This document shows, piece by piece, positions 1 through 8,326 of a DNA stretch of 11,882 nt. Positions within the stretch are counted from its first letter, which is position 1. The number at the start of each line of letters is the position of its first letter. A model generated the notes under the pieces. That model was not told the DNA's origin. It saw only the letters and a list, made by a program, of their open reading frames with translations, and made no database searches. Source of the DNA: Oscillospiraceae bacterium (GTDB lineage: Bacteria > Bacillota > Clostridia > Saccharofermentanales > Saccharofermentanaceae). The DNA lies in NCBI GenBank assembly GCA_902782985.1, contig CACZPC010000286.1, positions 1-11,882 of the forward strand, written 5' to 3'. Both the position numbers and the translations under genes were made by a program.

Positions 1-1602
1 AGCTGCAACGAATACGGACTCGGCAACCTTGGAGTAACCGCCCTCAGCCTTGAACTTGGGGTTGGTATATGTCTGGAAGGACTCACCGGGTGTGTCTGAG
101 AAGCATGAAAGGTTGATACAGTCATTCCAGTCAGCTCTCATTGCAAGAGGAAGTCCGTGAGGTCCGAGGTTCTCAACGATGTGATAGAAAGATACATCGA
201 GGTGCTCGAGCATAGTGTGCTTTCCGTCGGGATCGTCATCGAAAGGAACATCGGCATCGAGGATACCCCAGTCGCCTGTCTCCTTGATATAAGCGGAAAC
301 GGAAAGGATCATCCACAAAGGATCATCGGAGAAGTCTCCTCCGATATCTGCGTTACCCTTCTTTGTAAGGGGCTGATACTGGTGATAGCATCCGCCGTCC
401 TTGAGCTGTGTGGAAGCAATATCGATAAGTCTCTCTCTTGCACGCTCGGGGATCTGGTGAACGAATCCGAGGATATCCTGATTGGAATCTCTGAATCCCA
501 TACCTCTTCCGATACCTGACTCGAAGTAGGAAGCGGATCTGGAAAGGTTGAATGTTACCATACACTGATACTGGTTCCAGATGTTGACCATACGGTTGAC
601 CTTGTCATCAGGTGTATCAACCTTGAAGATCGAAAGGAGCTTATCCCATGTATTCTTAAGATCCTCAAGTCCTGCAGCAACCTTCTCGGGTGTATTGTAC
701 TTGTCGATCATTGCATATGCCTTCTCCTTATTGAGGACCCAGGCCTCTCTTGTAAGGAGGTTCGCAGGCTTCTCGGATGCGAACTTCTTGTCCTGATCGT
801 TCTCGGCATAACCGAGGATATAGATAAGTGTCTTGGACTCGCCGGGAGCAAGAGTAACCTTCTTATAGTGAGAAGCAACGGGAGACCAGCCGTCTGCGAA
901 AGAGTCGGACGCCTTGCCAGCCTTTACGGTCTCGGGATTCTCCCAGCCGTTATAGATGCTTCCGAGGAATGCATCACGATCAGTATCATAACCGTCGATA
1001 TCGTCATTAACGGTATAGAAAGCATAGTGATTACGTCTGTCTCTGTATTCCGTAACGTGGTATATAGTGGATCCCTCGATCTCGACACGACCGGTGGAGA
1101 AATTTCTCTGGAAGTTGGTGCAGTCATCCTGCGCATCCCAAAGACACCACTCTGCCATGGAGAAAATGGAGAAATCCTTCTTCTCGGAGCTTTCGTTAGT
1201 GAGGACTACCTGCTGGACCTCTCCGTCATAGTTCTGAGGAACAAAGAAAGTTACTTCGGCCTTAAGACCGTTCTTCTTACCTTCGATAACGGTATAACCC
1301 ATACCGTGACGGCACTCGTAAAAATCAAGCTCGGTCTTAACGGGAGACCATCCGGGATTCCAGACAGTACCGTTATCATTGATGTAGAAATATCTTCCTC
1401 CCATATCAAGGGGAACGTTATTGTAACGATATCTCGTGATCCTTCTAAGTCTTGCGTCCTTGTAGAAGGAATATCCGCCTGCCGTATTAGATATAAGTGA
1501 GAAGAACCCCTGATTACCGAGGTAATTGATCCAGGGATAAGGTGTTCTCGGGGTGTTGATGACGTATTCTTTTCTGACGTCGTCAAAATGACCAAATTTC
1601 AT
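1..1602 (-). CDS. cbp: Cellobiose phosphorylase (GH94), C-terminus cut by window edge
   Basis: Cytosolic inverting phosphorolysis of cellobiose to alpha-glucose 1-phosphate and glucose. I translated 534 codons without a stop; the frame runs off the window start, so roughly the last third is missing (the family is about 800-820 residues). The N terminus ([15 protein letters not shown], then [10 protein letters not shown] at 20-29) and [35 protein letters not shown] (365-376) and QYQPLTKKG follow remembered Cellulomonas gilvus cellobiose phosphorylase almost word for word. The catalytic general acid is the first Asp of ADWNDC, D491 here (D490 in C. gilvus). There is no signal peptide, consistent with a cytosolic enzyme. 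ATG at 1602 is preceded by GGAGG (1615-1611) at 8 bases. Chitobiose phosphorylase is the main alternative in GH94, but these motifs are the cellobiose type; the +1 subsite residues that decide are outside the window. Confidence 0.95.
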   Translation of the reverse strand, partial: MKFGHFDDVRKEYVINTPRTPYPWINYLGNQGFFSLISNTAGGYSFYKDARLRRITRYRYNNVPLDMGGRYFYINDNGTVWNPGWSPVKTELDFYECRHGMGYTVIEGKKNGLKAEVTFFVPQNYDGEVQQVVLTNESSEKKDFSIFSMAEWCLWDAQDDCTNFQRNFSTGRVEIEGSTIYHVTEYRDRRNHYAFYTVNDDIDGYDTDRDAFLGSIYNGWENPETVKAGKASDSFADGWSPVASHYKKVTLAPGESKTLIYILGYAENDQDKKFASEKPANLLTREAWVLNKEKAYAMIDKYNTPEKVAAGLEDLKNTWDKLLSIFKVDTPDDKVNRMVNIWNQYQCMVTFNLSRSASYFESGIGRGMGFRDSNQDILGFVHQIPERARERLIDIASTQLKDGGCYHQYQPLTKKGNADIGGDFSDDPLWMILSVSAYIKETGDWGILDADVPFDDDPDGKHTMLEHLDVSFYHIVENLGPHGLPLAMRADWNDCINLSCFSDTPGESFQTYTNPKFKAEGGYSKVAESVFVAA

Positions 1603-1647
1603 ATTGAAAGCCTCCGATGATGTAGTTGAAATTTAAACAGCATTCTC

Positions 1648-1676
1648 ATTGTACACTATCGAAAAGTAAATATGAA
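1648..1676 (-). promoter_or_regulatory. Probable sigma-A promoter of the cellobiose phosphorylase gene
   Basis: On the minus strand a TTCATA hexamer (1676-1671) and a TACAAT hexamer (1653-1648) are separated by 17 bases, with A/T-rich sequence upstream. The -10 differs from TATAAT at one base; the -35 matches TTGACA at four of six. It would start transcription about 40 bases before the ATG, giving this gene expression independent of the upstream binding protein. I see no convincing terminator between the two genes, so read-through is also possible. Confidence 0.5.
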
Positions 1677-1708
1677 TTAACAATTTGAAAATTTTACACT
1701 AGAATACA

Positions 1709-3064
1709 TCAGATCAATTCGAGCTCGGTAACGCGTGATTCGAATTCCGCTTCGGCCTCATCTGTCGAAGATAGTTCGCCGTCTATGTAAAGAGCGACCA
1801 CATTCAGGAACTCGTCATTGAACGCCTGTTCATTGGCGGTGATATCCGTGGCGTCGATCCCTCCGGCGATCTCATCGAAGATACCGTACGGGTTCTGATC
1901 ATTCAGGAAGCTCAATGTATAATCATCGCTCTCGGCAATGTCTTCCATTATGCTCATACGGTTAACGAACATACCGTCGGAAGCCATATCCTCGGAGTTG
2001 GTTGCATTAAGACAAAGATCTCTCATTATCTGTCCCGCCGAAGCAGGCATATCGCACGAAGAAGATGCCATGATCCAGTTCTCGCCCCAGGAGAAATCCG
2101 CAGGGCCTTTGACGACACCCCAGTGACCGTACGGGTCCTGTATCTTTATCATATTAAGAAGCCACATCGGTCCCCAGTATGAGAGAACGCTGTCATTGGA
2201 CATATTCTTGAACCAGTCACCGTTGAGCTGTGTCGTACCTGCAACATAATCATTGTCGTCTAATCCGAGAGCAAAATCCAGGAAATCATTCATTACCGGA
2301 TCCACATTAAGAGAGGAATCCACTACCCATGCAGAAGTCCTGCTCGAAGAAAATGCTCTGAAGAGATCATCGGTACCCGATACGACATATACCGATCCTT
2401 CTGATTCCTCATAGACAAGAGCTGCCGTCTCATTGAAAGCATCCCAATCCTCAAAATAAGGAGCCACGTCTTCGGGCTCGGATACGCCGAGCACGTCCTC
2501 GGCTACATCTCTGTTATAGATGACCGCACAGGGACATGCTTCCCACGTAAGTGCCTTGACGACATTATCATCGTCCGCCGCGAACATGAGAGTATATTCA
2601 TACATATCTGCAAGCTCATCATAGTCGATGCCGAGAGAATTGATAGGCATGGTATTACCGGAATGGATATAGCGTGCCGCGTCATTACCTCCGCATACAA
2701 AGAGGTCAGGAGCATTCTCTCCGGAAGCCAGGGCCATATCGAGTCTGGTCCAATATGTATTTATATCTATCGTTTCGATCTCATAATCGACATCCGTATA
2801 TTCACTCAGGAGATTGGTAAAAGAATTCGTCCAGGAATATATGGTCACGACACCGTCTTCGGCATCCTCCGGAACAGCTACATCGAGCTCCGTCAATTCA
2901 TCCGGATCGACATAAACAGTCGGTGTCGGAGTTGAAGTCGCGCGCGCAGTAGTAGGTGCGGCAGTAGTAGGAACAGTAGTCTCCTTCGTATTACCGCAAG
3001 CTGACAGCCAGCTGCACACAAACACGAGCAATACTGCCCATGCGCGCAGTTTTCTGCGTTCCAC
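1709..3064 (-). CDS. Extracellular solute-binding lipoprotein, family 1 (probable oligosaccharide binder)
   Basis: This 451-residue protein is a membrane-anchored capture subunit for an ABC sugar importer. Residues 1-23 form a lipoprotein signal: basic MERRKLR, a hydrophobic run, and lipobox LSAC with C23 as lipidation site. Residues 26-50 are a Thr/Pro/Ala-rich linker (PTTAAPTTARATSTPTPT). The body from about 67 has the family 1 pattern: a first beta strand VVTIYSW, then LDMALASGENAPDLFVCGG, a form of the usual 'G.APDv' segment, and VIYNRDVAE as the 'YNk' segment. Length is normal for the family. The start is GTG at 3064, with GGAGG (3078-3074) 9 bases upstream; no in-frame ATG fits. No permease genes adjoin it directly, so it probably uses the MalF/MalG pair at 9334-7268 (inference). 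Its place just before cellobiose phosphorylase suggests cellobiose or cellodextrin as ligand, but the ligand cannot be read from sequence. Confidence 0.88.
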   Translation of the reverse strand: MERRKLRAWAVLLVFVCSWLSACGNTKETTVPTTAAPTTARATSTPTPTVYVDPDELTELDVAVPEDAEDGVVTIYSWTNSFTNLLSEYTDVDYEIETIDINTYWTRLDMALASGENAPDLFVCGGNDAARYIHSGNTMPINSLGIDYDELADMYEYTLMFAADDDNVVKALTWEACPCAVIYNRDVAEDVLGVSEPEDVAPYFEDWDAFNETAALVYEESEGSVYVVSGTDDLFRAFSSSRTSAWVVDSSLNVDPVMNDFLDFALGLDDNDYVAGTTQLNGDWFKNMSNDSVLSYWGPMWLLNMIKIQDPYGHWGVVKGPADFSWGENWIMASSSCDMPASAGQIMRDLCLNATNSEDMASDGMFVNRMSIMEDIAESDDYTLSFLNDQNPYGIFDEIAGGIDATDITANEQAFNDEFLNVVALYIDGELSSTDEAEAEFESRVTELELI

Positions 3065-3091
3065 AGTTAATGTCCTCCCCCCATCTTTTTT

Positions 3092-3108
3092 GCAAGGTGA
3101 TACCTTGC
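3092..3108 (-). promoter_or_regulatory. Small perfect hairpin just upstream of the ribosome binding site of the solute-binding protein
   Basis: GCAAGGT and ACCTTGC (7 bp) flank a 3-base loop. On the minus-strand transcript the stem is followed by AAAAAAG and then the G-rich ribosome binding site at 3082-3074. With no U tract behind it in the transcribed direction it is not an intrinsic terminator. It could be an operator-like dyad or a 5' stabilising hairpin; role unknown. Confidence 0.4.
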
Positions 3109-3154
3109 TCAGACATTAGGGTAAGTTTGCAACATTTTTTTATAATTTGCAAGT

Positions 3155-4156
3155 TTATGCGATTCCGTACAATATCCTGCCGTATCTGTTGAAGACCGGT
3201 CCGAGGTTCTGAACATCTATAAGAGTCCTTACATAGTCACCGTCTTCATCTGTTCCTATAACATATACTCCGTTGCCGGAATCCTGTGCGAATATGATGA
3301 TATCGCTGAAGCTTTCGGCCGTGTCTTCTTCATTATCCGTAGAGAATGCGAGAGCTTCCCCGGCGATCCTGTTGAACTCACCCTGATCGGCGATCACTGA
3401 TGCCGTATTGATATACTGACCTGTATACATATCGAAAGCTATATACTCGATATCTTCCTCCAAAGTCTCTTCGCCCGATACAGCGGCATATGCCATCCTC
3501 ACGCTGAGGACTCTGCCGTTAAAACCGTACTCATAGGATACGGTTACATCATATGTCTCGAATACCTGCTCCTCTTCTTCGCCTATCAGAGCATATTCAG
3601 CCTGTGCCTCGGATGTATATCTGTTATATATTCCCTCAGCCTCCTGATAGAAACCGTCCAGTATAAGATTGACTGAAGTCTGTATATTCGGAGCAGCTTC
3701 TTCACTTACAAGAAGTCTGTTCCCGGAGAACGTCGCATATGTTATCTCATTTTCATCATCTGCATAGCTCTCTTCGAATCCTTCGCTCTCGATCGTGATG
3801 GTATCACTGATCTGATCCTCTGTAAGTTCTGAGAAATCGACTCTTTCGGGAGCCGGAGTCGGGGTCGGAGTAGCCGTAGGCGCAGGAGTTGCGGTAGGCA
3901 TCGGGGTTGCTGTCGGAACAGCTTCAGTCTCCTCAGGCACCTCTTCCGAGACATCAGAGGGCGTCTCCACCGTTATCTCAGTCTCGGAAACCGCCGTCTC
4001 CTCCGAGCCGTCTTCTGAAACGGCATTACTTATGTTCTGACCTAAATGATCGAAAGCCTCGCCGGCCTTATCGGCATTAAAGTTACAAGCCGTAGCGGCG
4101 GCAGATACAGCCACGATCATCATGATGCTCAATATTGTCCTGATCTTCTTATTCAT
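3155..4156 (-). CDS. Lipoprotein with PT-rich linker and RsiV/DUF3298-like domain
   Basis: A 333-residue predicted surface lipoprotein of unknown job. Residues 1-24 are a lipoprotein signal (MNKKIRT, hydrophobic stretch, ATAC with C24 lipidated). Residues 45-80 are Glu/Ser/Thr-rich and 80-104 a Thr-Pro repeat linker (PTATPMPTATPAPT...), a typical wall-spanning spacer. The C-terminal part (about 135-290) resembles the DUF4163/DUF3298 fold of RsiV and PdaC: a 'VNLILDGFYQEAEGIY' helix, then VTVSYEYGFNGRVLSVRMAY and the characteristic 'IAFDMYTGQYI' where the family has 'fDl.TGk.l'. The frame is open upstream to 4288, but ATG 4156 is chosen because the signal peptide begins there and GGAGG (4172-4168) lies 11 bases before it; the longer form would overlap the previous gene and the terminator. 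It is strongly acidic. RsiV binds lysozyme and PdaC deacetylates peptidoglycan, but I see no deacetylase domain and no sigma factor gene, so function stays open. Confidence 0.8.
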   Translation of the reverse strand: MNKKIRTILSIMMIVAVSAAATACNFNADKAGEAFDHLGQNISNAVSEDGSEETAVSETEITVETPSDVSEEVPEETEAVPTATPMPTATPAPTATPTPTPAPERVDFSELTEDQISDTITIESEGFEESYADDENEITYATFSGNRLLVSEEAAPNIQTSVNLILDGFYQEAEGIYNRYTSEAQAEYALIGEEEEQVFETYDVTVSYEYGFNGRVLSVRMAYAAVSGEETLEEDIEYIAFDMYTGQYINTASVIADQGEFNRIAGEALAFSTDNEEDTAESFSDIIIFAQDSGNGVYVIGTDEDGDYVRTLIDVQNLGPVFNRYGRILYGIA

Positions 4157-4186
4157 ATAATCTGTGTCCTCCGTATCCCATAACGC

Positions 4187-4224
4187 AAAAACCGGAACGT
4201 ACAATTTAATTATACGTTCCGGTT
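4187..4224 (-). terminator. Rho-independent terminator ending the permease-HlyD-MacB-like operon
   Basis: A 12-bp perfect stem (AACCGGAACGTA, 4190-4201, against 4213-4224) with an 11-base loop, followed on the minus-strand transcript by five T (4191-4187). It lies 27 bases past the stop codon of the MacB-like gene and about 30 bases before the next start codon. Confidence 0.85.
4209..4214 (-). promoter_or_regulatory. Possible -10 box in the terminator loop
   Basis: The minus strand reads TATAAT here, inside the loop and inner stem of the terminator. No good -35 lies 16-18 bases upstream (the 17-base position gives CATAAA; a TTGAAA is 23 bases away). If real, it would drive the lipoprotein gene starting at 4156. 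The match may be chance in an A/T-rich loop. Confidence 0.25.
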
Positions 4225-4250
4225 TGATGTTTTTATGTTTCAAATAGAAG

Positions 4251-5504
4251 TCAATTTGCTTTATCTTCGCTGTTATCGTCTGCCTCATCGACCTTGGCGA
4301 TCACATCCCAACCTTCCTTACGGAAGCGGAGTATCGTGGAAGTGATACCTACTACCAGAAGGAATGAACCTGCAAGAACCAGTATCTCATCGACGAAAAG
4401 ATGCTTGATCGTAAGCTGAGCTGCTCTCTCCCAGTAAGGGAATTCATAATCCTTCAGCTGCTCGTCGATCTCGCCGAAAGGAAGCGTATAATCCCACACA
4501 TCGTATACGCGGAATCTTCCGGTATTACTGATGATATAGAACTGGGGATCGGATTCGGAGTACCCTTCGATCGAATTCTTGATATCGGTATTGGCAACAC
4601 CCTTGACCAGCTCGGGAAGCATGGCTTCATAGCACGTGATAGCGCATTCATATGTCGGAACGGATGTGTCCTCGACAGTGCTGTCGGCGGAATCGGTATC
4701 AAGAGGAGATGTGAGTGTTCCCTGAGCCATTGTCTCAAGAGTATTGAAATAGATATACGCTCTCGGCTCCAGGGCTTCGACTTCCCGATCGATGGCACTG
4801 TCATATTCTCTGACGACTCCGGCTACGATGAATTCCTCGCCATCGAGCAAGACTCTGTAACCGACTACATCATAAGATCTGAAGAGCTGCCATGCCAGTG
4901 CATCGTTAAGAACGATCTGATCAGGATCGATGCACTTCTCCTGAAGAAATCCTCCGGACATGTAGATGAAGGGATGGAAAGCACTGTAATTGCCTCCGAT
5001 CGCCACTATCTGTGCGGGATAATAATCAGATTCCTTAAGTTCCCTGTCAAGATCATTTCTCGCGAGCGTCGAGTCATAATATGTGGAATAACAATCCGTC
5101 CATCCTCTGGGATTACCTTCAGCATCAAGCCCCGTGACCTTATCCTTATTTCCGGAATCCACTACGCTTTGAAGGTTGTTTCTTATCGCATTGATATCTG
5201 CCTTCTTAAGGGATACACCCTGAGTATAGATCGGAACGGGGATACTGCCGCCGCTTCTGTAGCCTCTTGAAAATACCGTAAGCTGTCTGTAACTCACCGA
5301 GGAATCCTGTCCCCAGTACTCTGCCATATACTGCTCAGGTCGTGCATCCGTCAGGATGTTATACCTGATGATACCCGTTACGAGCATGGCGACTGCAATG
5401 ATCAGGATCCAGAAAGGCGCCGTAAGAACAAACTTCTTAAACCTGCCGGCGAAGATGATACCCGTCTCCTGCCAGTATCGCTTGATCGCATTTATGAATG
5501 CCAT
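4251..5504 (-). CDS. Two-TM membrane protein with MacB-like extracytoplasmic domain, lacking an FtsX domain
   Basis: A 417-residue membrane protein. TM1 is about 24-47 and TM2 about 369-393; the roughly 320 residues between them should face outside, with both tails in the cytoplasm. The outer domain resembles the MacB periplasmic core (MacB_PCD): 'FHPFIYMSGGFLQEKCIDPDQIVLNDALAWQLF' (177-208) followed by 'VVGYRVLLDGEEFIVAGVV' (213-231), the usual order 'l..G.f......vVl....a..lfg...vG..i...g..f.VvGv'. MacB itself has four TM helices plus an ATPase domain; here only two helices flank the domain and there is no nucleotide-binding part, so it cannot energise transport alone. The gene begins 21 bases after the HlyD-type adaptor stop, with an AAGGGTAGG-like ribosome site, implying joint function as in MacA-MacB. 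Its real partner ATPase, if any, is not in the window. Family assignment is from motif memory; function is inferred. Confidence 0.75.
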   Translation of the reverse strand: MAFINAIKRYWQETGIIFAGRFKKFVLTAPFWILIIAVAMLVTGIIRYNILTDARPEQYMAEYWGQDSSVSYRQLTVFSRGYRSGGSIPVPIYTQGVSLKKADINAIRNNLQSVVDSGNKDKVTGLDAEGNPRGWTDCYSTYYDSTLARNDLDRELKESDYYPAQIVAIGGNYSAFHPFIYMSGGFLQEKCIDPDQIVLNDALAWQLFRSYDVVGYRVLLDGEEFIVAGVVREYDSAIDREVEALEPRAYIYFNTLETMAQGTLTSPLDTDSADSTVEDTSVPTYECAITCYEAMLPELVKGVANTDIKNSIEGYSESDPQFYIISNTGRFRVYDVWDYTLPFGEIDEQLKDYEFPYWERAAQLTIKHLFVDEILVLAGSFLLVVGITSTILRFRKEGWDVIAKVDEADDNSEDKAN

Positions 5505-5525
5505 ATATTCCTACCCTTTCACCTG

Positions 5526-7241
5526 TCATTTACTGTCGGAAGAATAATCTTCCATTCTTACACGATCTCCGTTATGGAGAGGCTTTTCGCTACGGGTAAC
5601 GATCATGCCCTGCTGAAGATCCTCTTCGTTTTCACATGAGATAGCGGACATCGCTCCGTCGGTAGCATCAACGGTTACACTGAGACGTCTTACGACGAAC
5701 TTGTCTCCGAGAGGACCGGATGACTCGATGATCACATATACGTAAGTACCGGAATTATCTCTTCCTACCGCACTGCTGGGGATAACATGATCATAATCCT
5801 GATTTGTCTTATCGGCTGTTACGGTAAGCTGGGTACCGGGCCAGATGTTGAATCCCGTAAGAGAACACTTAACGATCCTCTTTTCTCTGGGATTTGTCTC
5901 ATCGGGACGGATGTTCATTACAGTACACTTCTCGACCCAGCCGTCATTAGGAGTAAGCTCTGTTCCCGTTTCGAACTTCTGAGCCACTTCCGTATCGAAA
6001 GTAAATGTTATGGAATAGGTGGTATTCTCGGGAATAACGATCATTATTACCTTATTCTCTTCCATCTTCTCACCGTCAGTAACGGCAATGGCGTATACCA
6101 TACCCGAGATAGGAGCAACGATCTCCGTGGCATTTGCAGCTTCCTCTGCCTTGGCTATCTTATCTTCGAGTTCTTCGATAAGCTCAAGTCGGTCACTTAC
6201 CGCATCTGCCGTCTGAGCTGCCGTTACATTAGCGGTAGCCTGGGCATTGGAAAGTGATGTCTGAGCAGACGTGAGGCTGGACTGTGCTCTGTTTACGGCA
6301 GCCTGGGCGGAAGACACCGACGGAAGAGCCTCCGCCTCGGTAATAGCAGCCTGAGCGTCAGAGATCGCTGTCTGTGCGTCGGCAAGCTCCGCACTTGCAT
6401 CGTCAAGTCTGCCCTGAGCAGCATCTCTTAAAGTCTGAAGATCTTCTACCTGACTTTGATAATCGGCATACTGCTGCTGAAGTTCGGCGATCCTTGCGGC
6501 ATTGGGATCCTCGCTTTCGGAAGAAGCCGTCTCCGATGTCTCTGTCGTTCCCGTTACTTCAGGTGTAGGAGTAGGCTCTACTGTACCTCCGAGGATACCG
6601 AGCTCTATCTCGATATTATTCATGTCATTTTCGAGGGAAGCGATCTGATCGTCATAATCCGATACGATCTCCGCCTCGGCATTTACGGTAGCCTGAAGTC
6701 CGGGAACCTGGGCACTGTATGAATCGATAGTACTCTCGGCATCGGAGATAACGGAATCCCTGTTCTGAGCATCCTGCAATGTCTCATTGGCATCATCAAG
6801 AGCCGTCTGAGCATCAGTTATTGCCTGCTGCTCCATTGTGAATGAAGTATCGGGGCTGGGGCTCATCTCGTAATCTCTCTGTGCACGCTGTGCTGTCTCG
6901 AGCTGATCTCGAAGTTCCTCCAGCGACTCGTCCGTACCGTCTTCAAGGGGCTTAAGTGATACAACGGGATCACCTGCATCAACATATGTATAGTTATTGA
7001 CCAGTACCTTGTCGACCTCACGACCGGCAATTGATTTTACATCCGTCTTAAGATCGGCTTCTATCCTTCCCGTCTCACTGTTGGTATAGGAAAGGTTGCC
7101 TCTTACTGCATTCTGTCCCATTACCTTCGGAATAGTGGCATTCATGATCGTGTTAGAGAAAAAAGTAAGAAGCGCAAGTATTGCGACGAATGATATCATC
7201 GCCCTTACAACCCACTTTCTCTTTGTCTTTCCTTCAGCCAT
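5526..7241 (-). CDS. HlyD/MacA-type membrane fusion protein with long coiled coil
   Basis: A 571-residue periplasmic-adaptor family protein anchored by one N-terminal TM helix (about 11-33). The first lipoyl half-motif is about 67-97 (SIAGREVDKVLVNNYTYVDAGDPVVSL), the second about 371-403 (IVAPISGMVYAIAVTDGEKM), followed by a beta-barrel-like region and a C-terminal 'VIPSSAV...YVYVI' membrane-proximal section. Between the lipoyl halves a Gln/Ala/Asp-rich coiled coil of about 270 residues occurs, with Ala-Gln pairs at exact 7-residue steps (289, 296; 312, 319, 326, 333). The turn between the two helices holds an acidic Pro/Thr/Ser-rich insert (about 220-246). A good AGGAG sits before ATG 7241. 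It lies between the permeases (26-base gap) and the MacB-like gene. Such adaptors normally couple an exporter to a channel or cross the wall; in a sugar-import operon the role is unclear. Confidence 0.88.
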   Translation of the reverse strand: MAEGKTKRKWVVRAMISFVAILALLTFFSNTIMNATIPKVMGQNAVRGNLSYTNSETGRIEADLKTDVKSIAGREVDKVLVNNYTYVDAGDPVVSLKPLEDGTDESLEELRDQLETAQRAQRDYEMSPSPDTSFTMEQQAITDAQTALDDANETLQDAQNRDSVISDAESTIDSYSAQVPGLQATVNAEAEIVSDYDDQIASLENDMNNIEIELGILGGTVEPTPTPEVTGTTETSETASSESEDPNAARIAELQQQYADYQSQVEDLQTLRDAAQGRLDDASAELADAQTAISDAQAAITEAEALPSVSSAQAAVNRAQSSLTSAQTSLSNAQATANVTAAQTADAVSDRLELIEELEDKIAKAEEAANATEIVAPISGMVYAIAVTDGEKMEENKVIMIVIPENTTYSITFTFDTEVAQKFETGTELTPNDGWVEKCTVMNIRPDETNPREKRIVKCSLTGFNIWPGTQLTVTADKTNQDYDHVIPSSAVGRDNSGTYVYVIIESSGPLGDKFVVRRLSVTVDATDGAMSAISCENEEDLQQGMIVTRSEKPLHNGDRVRMEDYSSDSK

Positions 7242-7267
7242 TTTGTATATCTCCTCTCTTTTTTCTC

Positions 7268-8323
7268 TTACTTAACTCCGGACCTTGAGATTCCTTCTAC
7301 CAGGTATTCTTCACCCAGGAGGAATATAAGGAGCGGCGGTATCATATACAGCGCAGAAGCTGCAAACGCTATACCTATCTCAGCCTCATTGATCTGTGAC
7401 AGGAATACCGACAGCGGCTGCTTGTCGACATCAGTCAGCAGTACCAGCGGCTGCTCGACCATATTCCAGTAATCAATGAAGAGCAATATGACAAGCGCGA
7501 AGATCGCACTCTTACAGGTAGGCAATGCTATCTTTGTAAATATCTGCCATTCGGTAGCTCCGTCGAGCTTTGCAGCTTCGATATATGCCGAGGGTATCTG
7601 TCGCATATATTTCGTAAGGAGGAAGATGGCAAATGTCGAGAATATACCCGGAAGTATTATCGCCCAGTTGGTATCGAGGATGCCCAGCTTTTCGGCGATC
7701 ATGTAGTTCGGAACGAGCGTTACCTGGAAAGGCATGAGCATCAGGATAACATACGCGAAAAATATGGTCTCGATGACCCTGTTCCTGAACCTCGCAAAGC
7801 CGTAGGATGCCAGACATGCAACTATCATCTGTCCTAATACTATAGGTACTACGAGTATTATCGAATTCCAGAACTTGAGCAGATAAGCGGGGCTCATGAA
7901 CAGAAGGTTCTTATACTGATCAATGCTTACCTGCTGCGGTACCATTCGAAGGACAGGCGTCTTATCAAGATATCTCGCTCCGTTCTTCGCATGACCCGAA
8001 AGGCTCTGAAAGATAACTCCGTAATTGTCGGCGATCTCTTTCGATGACATAAACGAATTAAGGAAGGTGTAGAATATGGGAACTATCGCCAGTATACATA
8101 CCGCAACCGCGATAATGAGGCATATCCCGACCCTCATATTCTTAAGCAGCTCACGCCGCTTGATGACACGTGCCGATCTGACCTTCTCCTTTGCAAAGAA
8201 TGCATCTCTTTCCTGAGGCGTCATAGCCTCGAAATAGGAACGTGTCTTGGGTGTCTCTATGAATACATGTCGTCTGGCCAGTGTGGCCGCTTTTCTTCTT
8301 TGTTCTCTGATATCCATATCCAT
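7268..8323 (-). CDS. Carbohydrate ABC transporter permease, MalG type
   Basis: One of two membrane subunits of a family CUT1 sugar importer, 351 residues with about six TM helices (first at about 66-88). The ATPase-docking EAA loop is canonical: EAAKLDGA at 249-256 and IALP at 265-268. It is longer than usual at the N terminus: about 65 highly charged residues (Arg/Lys/Glu-rich) precede TM1, and an extra loop of roughly 50 residues (about 92-145) follows it. The ribosome site GGAGGA lies in the last codons of the upstream permease gene, 7 bases from ATG 8323 (the second ATG at codon 3 is too far for this site's best spacing). The 3-base gap to the MalF-type gene implies translational coupling. 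No ATPase gene is adjacent; CUT1 systems in Firmicutes commonly share an MsmX/UgpC-like ATPase encoded elsewhere. Confidence 0.93.
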   Translation of the reverse strand: MDMDIREQRRKAATLARRHVFIETPKTRSYFEAMTPQERDAFFAKEKVRSARVIKRRELLKNMRVGICLIIAVAVCILAIVPIFYTFLNSFMSSKEIADNYGVIFQSLSGHAKNGARYLDKTPVLRMVPQQVSIDQYKNLLFMSPAYLLKFWNSIILVVPIVLGQMIVACLASYGFARFRNRVIETIFFAYVILMLMPFQVTLVPNYMIAEKLGILDTNWAIILPGIFSTFAIFLLTKYMRQIPSAYIEAAKLDGATEWQIFTKIALPTCKSAIFALVILLFIDYWNMVEQPLVLLTDVDKQPLSVFLSQINEAEIGIAFAASALYMIPPLLIFLLGEEYLVEGISRSGVK

Positions 8324-8326
8324 AAC

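Noticed and set aside
868..1500. Plus-strand open frame of 210 codons
   Set aside because: It lies wholly inside the cellobiose phosphorylase gene on the other strand, whose protein is clearly recognised; the plus-strand product has no recognisable domain and no ribosome site.
3092..3108. Hairpin as an intrinsic terminator of the lipoprotein gene
   Set aside because: In the transcribed direction the stem is followed by A residues, not U; the T run lies on the other side.
4157..4288. 44-codon N-terminal extension of the small lipoprotein
   Set aside because: It would overlap the end of the previous gene and run through the terminator; the internal ATG at 4156 starts a proper lipoprotein signal with a GGAGG before it.
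4401..5270. Plus-strand open frame of 289 codons
   Set aside because: It is antisense to the MacB-like gene, which has TM helices and family motifs; the plus-strand product looks like a low-quality shadow.
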